A stretch of DNA of 64,000 nt from positions 425,360 through 489,359 of the forward strand of contig NZ_NOIG01000006.1 in the NCBI RefSeq assembly GCF_002245625.1. Reading direction: 5' to 3'. The translations under genes and the position numbers were made by a program. The notes under the pieces were generated by a model. It worked only from the letters and a program-made list of their open reading frames with translations. It was not told the origin of the DNA and made no database searches. This stretch comes from Acidovorax kalamii. GTDB taxonomy: Bacteria; Pseudomonadota; Gammaproteobacteria; Burkholderiales; Burkholderiaceae_C. Of the stretch, positions 33,311 through 40,932 are shown one piece after another. Position 1 is the stretch's first letter. Every line of letters starts with the position of its first letter.

Positions 33311-33820
33311 TTATGGAGCGGCCAAGGCCCCTGCCCGCTTGCCGCGAGCCTTGTCATCCTTCACAGGGCGGGTGGTGGGCTGATTGGCGGGCTCTTTGGC
33401 GGACGGAGTGGTGGGCGGATTGGGCGCCTGCAGCCGGGCCTTCCAATCGACTCCTTCCACATACTGGTAGGCATGCCGTTTGTCCGTCACCGCTTGCAGA
33501 ACACCCAGGTGCTTGAGAACCGCCATCACAAAGCCAGCGGTGTTCACAGAGGTGCCCGCAAAGAGCATTGCCAGGGCCGATGCCGACAGCGTCGGCGCCG
33601 CCATCAACAAAGGCTCTACAACGTCATAGGCGACCCAGGAAGGGTTGTGGTGCCCCTTGCCGGTGTTGTGGGTCACACGCAGGTGCAGGCGGCCTTCGGG
33701 GTCGTTTCCCAGCTCGTAGGTGAGCGTGGAGCGGCCGGACAAGGAGGGGCATTGGTCGGTGCGCAGGGTAGTGATGGTGATGGTTTCTGGAGTGGCATCT
33801 GGCTGGGTGGCATCTGTCAT
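33311..33820 (-). CDS. Hypothetical island protein, 169 residues
   Basis: A soluble protein. An N-terminal beta-rich region (about 10-65: ITITTLRTDQCPSLSGRSTL, LHLRVTHNTGKG) is followed by a central helical part (VAYDVVEPLLMAAPTLSASA, then LFAGTSVNTAGFVMAVLKHL) and a Pro/Lys-rich disordered tail. AAAGGA lies 7 bases before the ATG at 33820. The first part resembles uncharacterised proteins of integrated elements in Burkholderiales, but I cannot name the family. The central part has winged-helix-like spacing. Confidence 0.62.
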   Translation of the reverse strand: MTDATQPDATPETITITTLRTDQCPSLSGRSTLTYELGNDPEGRLHLRVTHNTGKGHHNPSWVAYDVVEPLLMAAPTLSASALAMLFAGTSVNTAGFVMAVLKHLGVLQAVTDKRHAYQYVEGVDWKARLQAPNPPTTPSAKEPANQPTTRPVKDDKARGKRAGALAAP

Positions 33821-33892
33821 TGGTGATCCTTTTGATGGGTTGTCGAGGAACATTCCTCATTTCAGATACGCGGTTTTTCTCAGTTTGGAATG

Positions 33893-33919
33893 GGCAAAAA
33901 AATGCCACCCGAAGGTGGC
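33893..33919 (-). terminator. Rho-independent terminator
   Basis: GCCACC-CGAA-GGTGGC, followed on the minus strand by ATTTTTTTG. It lies 53 bases past the stop of the 135-residue gene at 33973-34380. Confidence 0.87.
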
Positions 33920-33972
33920 TTGGTGGTCGCTGTGAGATGGTTCCAGCAGGTGTTGCAGTAGGGGATGCTTTG

Positions 33973-34380
33973 TCATCGGGGGTGGCCCTCGTGGGCATAG
34001 CGATCGCAGAGCAACGCCAGTGCATGGGGGATGCCCCGGGGCATGAACACCACAATGCCGAAACCGTCGTCGCTCAGGATGAAGGTCAGCACATACCAGT
34101 ATTCGTACACCTCCAGGGCATCCCAAGACGGTGTGAAGTCGGGGTGATCGTTCGCCAGTCCATTCCAGCGGTTATGAAGGACGGTGAAGCCCAGTTGCTG
34201 CTCCAGGGCCTGTGGGGTGTCGTCCCGATCCATCACCACGACATGCAGCAAGGATGCCCAGTCGTCTATTTCGGTGAAGGCTTCTTCTGACACCCGTTCC
34301 GCCACCAGAGTGTGAAGGCCCAGGACATTCTCGGTACTTGCCAGTCGGTTCAAGGCGTCGTGGTCTCGGTAGGTTTGCAT
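33973..34380 (-). CDS. Hypothetical acidic protein, 135 residues
   Basis: A soluble, acidic protein (MQTYRDHDALNRLASTENVL at the start; EVYEYWYVLTFILSDDGFGI near the middle). AAAGGAAA lies before the ATG. It has its own terminator downstream and another upstream of its promoter, so it is probably a separate transcription unit. Small acidic orphans in islands are often antirestriction or anti-defence factors, but the sequence shows no specific motif. Confidence 0.6.
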   Translation of the reverse strand: MQTYRDHDALNRLASTENVLGLHTLVAERVSEEAFTEIDDWASLLHVVVMDRDDTPQALEQQLGFTVLHNRWNGLANDHPDFTPSWDALEVYEYWYVLTFILSDDGFGIVVFMPRGIPHALALLCDRYAHEGHPR

Positions 34381-34414
34381 AGGCAGCTTTCCTTTTGATG
34401 AAGTGGTCAGACAA

Positions 34415-34448
34415 AGAAAAAGCGCCCGAGGATTGCTCCAGGGGCGCC
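34415..34448 (-). terminator. Rho-independent terminator
   Basis: GCGCCC / GGGCGC with a 14-nt loop; on the minus strand followed by TTTTTCTTTG. It separates the gene at 34563-34970 from the one at 33973-34380. Confidence 0.75.
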
Positions 34449-34562
34449 CGGTGGGGTGCGATACATCACGAGTTGAGTTGGTCGAATTCCTAGAAGGTAG
34501 TTCTCTGCTTTAGCGTCCCCGGGTCTTTCGGTTGCAGGGGGGAGCTGTGGCGGGGTTGGCGT

Positions 34563-34970
34563 TTATTCCGGCATGCTGGACCTTTTGATGTCCTCGATGT
34601 GGGTACCGAGCGTGAATGCGATGTACCCGAGTGCACACACAGCCCAGAAGACCGCCATCAGGATGTCTTTGCTCAGCCCGATCAGAGCGAGCACAGCCAT
34701 GGCACAGAAGATGGCAACTTGCTTCTTGGTGGTGCGTTCAACGGCATCCCTGAGCAACTCCACCCCTTCATCCATGTCCACGGCTTTCTTTGCGGGTGTC
34801 TGCAAGGTCATGGGGTCGGGCGATGGTGGTTCCGCTGCAGCCTTGGCCTGTGCAGCCTGGCGGGCGGCCTCCAGTTCTGCCTGGCGTGCCTTATCTGCTT
34901 CCCTGCGGGCTCGATCTGCTTCGTCGGCGAGTTCTTTTCTGCGGGCTGCCAGTCGTTCGTTCAAGTCCAT
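34563..34970 (-). CDS. Coiled-coil membrane protein, 135 residues
   Basis: Residues 1-50 form a highly charged Ala/Arg/Glu coiled coil (RRKELADEADRARREADKAR), then a Pro-rich spacer, an amphipathic segment (VELLRDAVERTTKKQ) and two transmembrane helices (VAIFCAMAVLALIGL and ILMAVFWAVCALGYIAFTL). AAGGAG precedes the ATG. It is probably a membrane-anchored cytoplasmic coiled coil; the family is unknown. Confidence 0.62.
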   Translation of the reverse strand: MDLNERLAARRKELADEADRARREADKARQAELEAARQAAQAKAAAEPPSPDPMTLQTPAKKAVDMDEGVELLRDAVERTTKKQVAIFCAMAVLALIGLSKDILMAVFWAVCALGYIAFTLGTHIEDIKRSSMPE

Positions 34971-35008
34971 AGGTCTCCTTATGAATGGGATGTTGACGAT
35001 CTAGACGA

Positions 35009-35389
35009 CTACTCGCCCTCTTGCAGGTGGTCAGCGATTGCATGCAGGACGGCGCCACCCAAGACTGCGCCTGCAGCACCAGCGACGGCCTTGCGCCCTA
35101 CCCGCTTGGCTTGCTCTTCGGCTGCGATGACGTCATCGATGCAGCGGGCGGCTCGGGCGGCTCTTTCTGATTCAGGGACACGGCGCTCGAAGGTGACCAT
35201 GAGGGTTTCTCGGTCGGACACCAGCAGGTGGCGCTGCATTACCTTGGTCATGAACACCATGCGCCAGCCTTCGGAGGCCATGGCGTTGATGTAGGCCTCC
35301 AGCACGCCGGTTTCGATGCGGCCTTCGCCCAGCAGGGCTGAGCTGATGGCACAGTCGGCCACGTCGATGACCTTGTATTCGTATTCCAT
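35009..35389 (-). CDS. DUF4177-like protein with Gly/Ala-rich C-terminus
   Basis: 126 residues. The start MEYEYKVIDV, the central NAMASEGWRMVFMTKV and LMVTFERRVPE fit the small DUF4177 fold (three strands and a helix). A charged helix follows, then a hydrophobic Gly-rich tail (KAVAGAAGAVLGGAVLHAI) that may insert in a membrane. The role is unknown. It is preceded by GGAGGA at a proper distance. It sits in a minus-strand series transcribed away from the XRE regulator. Confidence 0.65.
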   Translation of the reverse strand: MEYEYKVIDVADCAISSALLGEGRIETGVLEAYINAMASEGWRMVFMTKVMQRHLLVSDRETLMVTFERRVPESERAARAARCIDDVIAAEEQAKRVGRKAVAGAAGAVLGGAVLHAIADHLQEGE

Positions 35390-35443
35390 GGGTGTCCTCC
35401 TTGGTTGATGTTGATGGTGACGGGGTCGGTTGATTGGGGGTGG

Positions 35444-35764
35444 TCACTTGCTCCAGCGAGACCGCTCGAACACGCTGGGCAGCGCAATGCTTCCCTTGTC
35501 CTTGTCGTACACGCACAGGTGGCTGGTGTACTTGCTCGCGTCTTCGCTGACCTTTTCAGACAGCTCCACGACGATGTGGCCATCCTTGGTCCAGTGGTCG
35601 ATGGGTTTGACGATGGCGCCGTATTTGGCTCGCTCCTGTTTGTGGAAGCTGGCGCATTCGGATTTGACGCGGGCAAGTTCTTCCCGGCTGGGGCCGGAGC
35701 AGCCGGATATCAGGGTCAGTGAGGCCAAGACGAGAACGGGAAAGGCAGATTTCATGGGTTGCAT
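35444..35764 (-). CDS. Small lipoprotein
   Basis: A 106-residue protein with a signal peptide and lipobox LISGC (Cys near residue 21), then a soluble domain of about 85 residues with two further Cys (KSECASF and SHLCVYD) that could form a disulfide in the periplasm. It starts at ATG 35764 or 35755. It is the first gene of the minus-strand series divergent from the XRE regulator, so it is probably under the 35871-35911 operator. Phage and island lipoproteins of this kind often block superinfection; that is inference. Confidence 0.65.
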   Translation of the reverse strand: MQPMKSAFPVLVLASLTLISGCSGPSREELARVKSECASFHKQERAKYGAIVKPIDHWTKDGHIVVELSEKVSEDASKYTSHLCVYDKDKGSIALPSVFERSRWSK

Positions 35765-35870
35765 AGGTGGACTAAGGCTCCTTGGTTGGGGGTTGGGATG
35801 ACTGGCAAATGACTTTTTCAAAGGGCACATCCCCGCTGAGCGTGGCCGCCCGCACGGTTATGTAGCGAAT

Positions 35871-35911
35871 TTCGTGACGACGAATTATCACCACGTCACG
35901 AGACTCGTGAC
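35871..35911. promoter_or_regulatory. Operator of the XRE regulator
   Basis: A perfect 17-bp palindrome GTCACGA-GAC-TCGTGAC (35895-35911) ends exactly at the base before the XRE ATG. A third half-site TCGTGAC is at 35872-35878, inside a second palindrome TTCGT-GACG-ACGAA (35871-35884). This layout fits autorepression of the XRE gene plus control of the divergent lipoprotein operon. Confidence 0.75.
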
Positions 35912-36241
35912 ATGCCATCCGAGCCTTTGGAGTCCCCCAACGTTGTGGGCCGCCGCATGCGGTCACTACGAGAGGGTTTAGGGTGGTCTCAGGAGAAAGT
36001 TGGGGTACTGATCGGCATTGATGAGTCGTCAAGCCGCGCTCGAATTAGTCGATATGAGTTGGGGACGCATGAGCCACCGGTGAAGACCGCTCGGCAGATT
36101 GCAGAGGCCTTGGGCGCACCGCTTGAGTATCTGTATTGCGAAGATGATGACCTCGCCACAGTTCTGTTGGGGCTGTCAAAGCTGAAGCCGGATGCCCGCA
36201 AGCAGGTTGTTTCTAAGTGGCTCGCGGAGATGGCGGAATAG
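35912..36241 (+). CDS. XRE-family transcriptional regulator
   Basis: A 109-residue Cro/CI-type repressor. The helix-turn-helix is at about residues 12-70 (VGRRMRSLREGLGWSQEKVG, then ARISRYELGTHEPPVKTARQ, AEALGAPLEYLYCED). A short helical C-terminus (KLKPDARKQVVSKWLAEMAE) may dimerise. The operator abuts its ATG, leaving no separate Shine-Dalgarno, so bound repressor would also mask the start, or translation is leaderless. It probably controls itself and the small-gene operon on the other strand. Confidence 0.85.
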   Translation: MPSEPLESPNVVGRRMRSLREGLGWSQEKVGVLIGIDESSSRARISRYELGTHEPPVKTARQIAEALGAPLEYLYCEDDDLATVLLGLSKLKPDARKQVVSKWLAEMAE

Positions 36242-36289
36242 ACGGGTAAAAATTTTCTTGCCCACCACCGGGGATGCCGAACTACGGAC

Positions 36290-36713
36290 ATGAGGCCCAT
36301 GCTTCCAAACTGGCCTTCCCTAATCATGCTTGGGCTCCTTACCATTGCTCCACCAGCCCTCACCGCGATCTTTGCGCTCGCTTGTAGGCCTGCGCGCAGC
36401 TTTCTCGGTATAGAAGATGGGCTGGTGACCTTCCGCCAATTTGATTTTCCTGGGGATAACTATAGCGGCTCAGCTTGTAATCCGAGTCTTGGTTAAAGCA
36501 CGTCTGCACAAGGTTTGTGCTCCAGCTATAGGGCCCAGAGCCGCCCTGGAAATATTGATTATCGATACAGGGGTATGCAAATCATCAAGTTGGACTGACC
36601 GGCTTCAATTTCTCAATTCAGAGAAATACGCCCTCGAGGCGCGACTCAAATATTCCCGACTAGTGTGGTTAGTAATCGGCCAAACAGGTGACGAGTCAAA
36701 TGGATCACGATGA
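36290..36713 (+). pseudogene. Possible frameshifted membrane-protein gene
   Basis: Two overlapping frames: 36290-36496 begins with a hydrophobic helix (LIMLGLLTIAPPALTAIFAL) and reads on to RQFDF; 36441-36713 picks up another hydrophobic helix (FLGITIAAQLVIRVLV) then a soluble tail with LEARLKYSRLVWLVIGQ. A single frameshift near 36450 would join them into one two-helix protein of about 140 residues. Neither frame has a good ribosome site, and composition is AT-rich. They could also be two separate tiny genes. Confidence 0.35.
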
Positions 36714-37129
36714 ACTTAAGTAACAACTTCGGTGTGGCTTCCTTCAATCCCATTGAAGGTCCGGGGTACGAAATCGCCCAACTCCGAAGACACCTATCAC
36801 TCACATCGAAATGGGATAGCGAGCTTGTATCGCCTCAACGTTTCGGGCAAATTGCCAGCGACCGTGGTATAGGGCAATTTGCAAAGGACGACATACTTGG
36901 CCTGTGGCGTATCGGGTTACTCCGCGCTGATTGTGTTGAGGGCGAAAACTCCCCGCAAATTGACCGATTGACTTTATTCAATTTTGATTCACGACATCTC
37001 AACTTGCGCACCATAGTCACAAAGCAAAACGATCCGGAAGCTCAACCTCCAAAAAGCCGAGAGGTGGAAATTCCGCTGACGCCCCGCTACCCAATGTGGG
37101 TTTTTATCCGACGCGGGTCTATATTTTGA
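36710..37129 (+). CDS. Hypothetical protein, 139 residues
   Basis: Starts MNLSNNFGVASFNPIEGPGY and ends FIRRGSIF. Its ATG overlaps the TGA of the preceding frame (ATGA), suggesting coupling. The middle, IGQFAKDDILGLWRIGLLRA, is amphipathic. No family recognised. GC content is the lowest in the window, so it is a recent or foreign acquisition. Confidence 0.4.
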   Translation: MNLSNNFGVASFNPIEGPGYEIAQLRRHLSLTSKWDSELVSPQRFGQIASDRGIGQFAKDDILGLWRIGLLRADCVEGENSPQIDRLTLFNFDSRHLNLRTIVTKQNDPEAQPPKSREVEIPLTPRYPMWVFIRRGSIF

Positions 37130-37679
37130 CGCTCGCTTCGAAAACTAGCCACTGTCAATATTTAATCTACAGACTAGGATTGGCTAACATTGCGCACTTT
37201 GAGGTTAAAACCTTGATAGGTGGACAAGTAGCCCAGAATTTTCCGACCGCTTTGACTAGCTGCAGCATGTTCCGTTGTTCTGTGGCTTCCGCCAGAAGAT
37301 CATTAGGTTGGAGCTCCAGCCCTAGCTGACGTGACAACGGCGTCCGTCGACGAAGCGGCGCCAGTGCTTCGATGATCGAGCATCAACGCATGCCGACCTG
37401 ACTCCCATTTAATGCGAAGCGACGTAGCAAACATCGGCTGTGCGCACCAGCCAATTTCGAAAGCTTGCGACACCGTATTTCGTCGGCCACCACCGGTACG
37501 CGAGAATGACAAAAGTTCGTGCGTGGGCTCAGCGACATCGTGTTGCGCATTTACAACAAAAAGCACTCCACAGCGGCGATCCAGCCTGCGAGGGTCTTCG
37601 CTGAGCGGGCTCGCGGAAATGCGCCCCAGCCTGGACGCGACGCCCTGTTCCCGATACGCTACGCGTCAACCAAAGTTTC
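37130..37679. other. Region without a supported gene upstream of the defence-like cassette
   Basis: About 550 bases. Short frames on both strands overlap one another (for example 37412-37732 plus and 37303-37566 minus) and lack ribosome sites or recognisable domains. The GC level rises from low to intermediate at about 37.3 kb, which may mark a recombination join. The cassette promoter should lie in the last 100-150 bases. Confidence 0.5.
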
Positions 37680-39539
37680 ATGAATCCTCCCTTGATGATC
37701 CGCCTGCCATCGGCTTCCGCCCCTATTCCTAGCACTTTTGACTACACCGGCACAGTAGAACGGGTTCGCGTAAAGGCGGACGGCAAGACATTGACCCTGA
37801 CCGGAGGCGTCGAGCTCGACGTTCATCGGTCATGCTGCGTCGGCGTGAACGACGAGCTTCGCGTCACGAAGCGATCGGGCGCGCTCAGGGCGGAGGCAAT
37901 ATGCGAAAACGGCACAGCCACGGTGTTGCCCGCCTTCAGCGTCGCCCACGCGTTGCCTGACCTCGGCGGCCGCCTTGTTGTGCGGGAGGCCCGGGATGCA
38001 TCCGACGCCGATGGCTACGAGCGCCTCGCTTCCTACCACTATCGAGCCCATCAGAGCTTCGGGCGAAAGGCGATGCTGGTCGCCACTCTGGAAAGAGACG
38101 GTGTGGAGACACTCGTCGGGTATCTTGAGCTCAACAACACTTTCGCCGGCAACAAGCCACGGAACGACCTGTTGGATGCCCAGTTCGACGACGCGTCCGG
38201 CATCTCGTGGGCTCGGTGGGACATGAAGGTTCGCGGCCGCTACCTGAATGCGATCGCGCGCATCGGACGTTGCGTCGTGCACCCAGAGTTTCGGGGCGCC
38301 GGCATCGGCGTGCTCCTTTGCTCAGGAGCGCTTGAGTATTGCAAGACTCACTGGCACATCTCCCGAATCAAGCCGCTCTTCATCGAAATCACTGCAGATA
38401 TGCTTAAGTTCGTCCCGTTCGCGCAGAGCGCCGGGATGACCTATGTTGGAACGACCTCCGGCAACATCGACCGTGTCAAGCGGGATCAGAAATACCTCAA
38501 TCGAGTCTTCGCCGACATCGAGAGCGGAGCTCGTGACCGGGAGAGCCATTCGGTCTTCTCGGTGAATGCAAAGTCGATGCTCCAAAAGCAGAGGGGCGAC
38601 GTCGAACGCATCCGCAAAATCGCATCCGATCAGAATCTGGACGTGGAACAGATGCTGTCGGTCTTCTTGTCCGCGGACACTCCCGACGGGATGTCTCCGA
38701 CGGCCTACGAACTGCTTTCGACTCTGCTGAGGTTTCCCAAGCCCACATACATGGCCGGACTGACGAAAGACGCCAGCGCCTTCCTGTCGAAGCGTCTTTC
38801 CGAGGTTCGGCCTGACGAACCGGCTTTGGTCACTGAGGAGATGCGCCCGGCGAAACTTTCGAACACTATCAGGATCACCGACCTGTCGATCGCCTACGAA
38901 TACAACGTGGCATCCAGCTCGTGGGCAAACGCGATACAAGAGGCCTTCGGAATCGACAAGACGATCAAGTCGATCACAGGAGTGAGCGCGCTCACCTTGG
39001 ACGTGCAGCCCATGCAAATCGTCTACGTCTGGGGGCCGTCGGGCTCAGGAAAGACAGGCTTCCTCGAGGCGCTCGACGGAAGCCGGAAGCCGTCTTCAGG
39101 AACGGTGAAGGGGCTGACGCCCAAGGACTGCGCGCTCTTCTCCCTCGACTTCGAAGACGCCCCCGCGATCGAGCAGGTGGGTTCGCAGGATCTTGCCCAC
39201 TGCCTTTTCAGCATGAATGCGGCCGGTCTGTCCGAAGCGGCCCTCTATTTCAAGCATCCGAAGATGCTCAGCACCGGCCAAAGACATCGACTAGGCATCG
39301 CAAGGCTGATCGCATCGCGGAAGCCGGTATGGATCATCGACGAATTCTGTTCGGTCTTGGATGACACGACTGCGGCGATCGTGTCGAAGAATGTTGGACG
39401 CACTGCGCGAGCGCTCGGCGTGACAGCGTTTATCGCAGGGCCTCGCAGAGAGCCGGTGCTATCCGCGTTGAAGCCGTCGTTCATACTGAATCTTGATTCC
39501 CTCGGACGATGGAACACCGAGGCGTTGAAGACTGCCTAA
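37680..39539 (+). CDS. GNAT acetyltransferase-ABC ATPase fusion (COG2401-like architecture)
   Basis: 619 residues in three parts. About 1-85 is beta-rich (DYTGTVERVRVKADGKTLTL). About 90-265 is a GNAT fold with the acetyl-CoA loop VHPEFRGAGIGVLLCSGALE (RGAGIG near 206-211). About 385-615 is an ABC ATPase: Walker A WGPSGSGKTGF (near 451-459), signature LSTGQRHRLGIARLI (near 530) and Walker B PVWIIDEFCSVLDD (near 550). The H-loop His is not obvious (FIAGPRRE). There is no membrane segment, so it is not a transporter; this architecture matches what COG2401 describes. Such soluble ABC-GNAT proteins occur in phage and conflict loci and might modify nucleic acid or protein. It is the first gene of a three-gene unit, 10 bases from the HerA-like gene. 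The ribosome site is weak. Confidence 0.82.
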   Translation: MNPPLMIRLPSASAPIPSTFDYTGTVERVRVKADGKTLTLTGGVELDVHRSCCVGVNDELRVTKRSGALRAEAICENGTATVLPAFSVAHALPDLGGRLVVREARDASDADGYERLASYHYRAHQSFGRKAMLVATLERDGVETLVGYLELNNTFAGNKPRNDLLDAQFDDASGISWARWDMKVRGRYLNAIARIGRCVVHPEFRGAGIGVLLCSGALEYCKTHWHISRIKPLFIEITADMLKFVPFAQSAGMTYVGTTSGNIDRVKRDQKYLNRVFADIESGARDRESHSVFSVNAKSMLQKQRGDVERIRKIASDQNLDVEQMLSVFLSADTPDGMSPTAYELLSTLLRFPKPTYMAGLTKDASAFLSKRLSEVRPDEPALVTEEMRPAKLSNTIRITDLSIAYEYNVASSSWANAIQEAFGIDKTIKSITGVSALTLDVQPMQIVYVWGPSGSGKTGFLEALDGSRKPSSGTVKGLTPKDCALFSLDFEDAPAIEQVGSQDLAHCLFSMNAAGLSEAALYFKHPKMLSTGQRHRLGIARLIASRKPVWIIDEFCSVLDDTTAAIVSKNVGRTARALGVTAFIAGPRREPVLSALKPSFILNLDSLGRWNTEALKTA

Positions 39540-39549
39540 GGAACTGCAC

Positions 39550-40932
39550 ATGAGCGACCATCTCAAGCCAATCGGCGGCAACGCCTATCGCGGAAAAGAG
39601 CCGATCGAAGGGGTCTTCGTCGATTCGGTCGGCAAGCATCTCGTCGTAGGGCAACGCGATCAGTCCAAGAGGTCTGGAGCGTCGATCTTTCTTGGCAAGG
39701 TCGGTGAGCGAGTTCCATCCACCGAATACTTCGACTACAACGTCTGGCTGGACGCTGAGTTCCCTCATGTCGTCTTCGTCGCCGGCAAGCGTGGTAGCGG
39801 CAAGAGCTACGACTTGGGAATCGTGTTGGAAGGGCTGAGCGCCACCGACGGTAATTTCTCGATGAAGCCCTCGGGATTCTCGTCCGTGCTGTTCGACTTG
39901 CAGAGTCAGTTTTGGGCTCTAGGGGGAACGCTCAATGGCCAACTCGCGGCAGATGTCGCACAGGTGGACAAGCTGGCGAAATGGAATGTCAAAGGTGCCG
40001 TGAAGCCGCCAGTCCTGTTCCTTCCCGTCGGCTCCAACCCGATTACGGGAACCGAGCGGCCTATGACCGTTCCTCCAAGCTCCCTTGAGCTTGAAGACTG
40101 GCTTTCGTTGCTGGGCACGAAGCGATTTGAAGCCATGGGGCAAGCCATCGCCACGTGTCGACAAGTGGCCGTGCGAACCAAGCCGAACTTTGAGATCGCA
40201 GACCTCGTCGCCATCCTTCAACGGCCGCAACAGTATCAAGACCTTGCCACTTTTCAGCAGTCGACCTTCGACGCCGTCTTGTGGCGCCTCATGGCTCTCG
40301 ACGAGACGGGCCTGTTCAAGGGCGGCCAGTCGGTGCTGGACGACATACTCACGCCGGACAGATGCTCGATCGTCTTGATGCGTGACCTTCCGGAAGATCT
40401 GAAAGCTGTCACGGTGGCTGTTCTCATGCGACAGATCGAAAGGGCAATGTCTCGACACCACCAGCAACGCAAGGTGGCGGCGAGAACTGGCGCGCCGGAA
40501 GATCGCAGCAAACCTAGCCGCATCTGGGTCATGATCGACGAGGCTCATCTGGTCTGCCCCGCCGGCGACAAGACTTCCGCCAATGAGGTGATCGTCGACT
40601 ATGTGAAGCGTGGGCGAGATGCGGGCCTATCGCTCGTCCTCGCCACTCAACAGCCGTCGGCGATCGATGCCTCAGCGATCAGCCAAGTCGATGTGACGAT
40701 TCTCCACAAGCTGACCATCGACGCCGACATCGCCGCGGCGACTGCGAGGCTTCCCGCCCCACTTCCGAGCAGCACTCGCGTCCGCGAGAAGGACATTTCG
40801 GATCCCAAGTTGCTGGTGCGTGAGTTGGCGCCCGGCGAGGCGCTCATTTCGGATTCAGAGGCCAGCCGGACATTTGTCTTGCGGCTGCGGCCCCGCGTCT
40901 CCCCACACGGCGGCGGGGAGCCGATGTTGTGA
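39550..40932 (+). CDS. HerA/FtsK-like DNA translocase ATPase
   Basis: 460 residues of the HerA (DUF87, COG0433) group of hexameric DNA-pumping ATPases. The N-terminal part has a HAS-barrel-like start (GVFVDSVGKHLVVGQRD). Walker A is VAGKRGSGKSYDLGIV (near 75-90), Walker B is WVMIDEAHLVCPAG (near 326-339), and the following RGRDAGLSLVLATQQPSAID is the typical HerA sensor/arginine-finger region. HerA proteins normally partner a nuclease (NurA, SIR2, DUF4297 and similar); here the only nuclease in reach is the PLD protein of the convergent unit. Its stop overlaps the next gene's start by 4 bases (GTGA). Confidence 0.88.
   Translation: MSDHLKPIGGNAYRGKEPIEGVFVDSVGKHLVVGQRDQSKRSGASIFLGKVGERVPSTEYFDYNVWLDAEFPHVVFVAGKRGSGKSYDLGIVLEGLSATDGNFSMKPSGFSSVLFDLQSQFWALGGTLNGQLAADVAQVDKLAKWNVKGAVKPPVLFLPVGSNPITGTERPMTVPPSSLELEDWLSLLGTKRFEAMGQAIATCRQVAVRTKPNFEIADLVAILQRPQQYQDLATFQQSTFDAVLWRLMALDETGLFKGGQSVLDDILTPDRCSIVLMRDLPEDLKAVTVAVLMRQIERAMSRHHQQRKVAARTGAPEDRSKPSRIWVMIDEAHLVCPAGDKTSANEVIVDYVKRGRDAGLSLVLATQQPSAIDASAISQVDVTILHKLTIDADIAAATARLPAPLPSSTRVREKDISDPKLLVRELAPGEALISDSEASRTFVLRLRPRVSPHGGGEPML

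Noticed and set aside
37303..37566. An 87-residue minus-strand frame upstream of the cassette
   Set aside because: It overlaps plus-strand frames of equal length, lacks a ribosome site and shows no domain.
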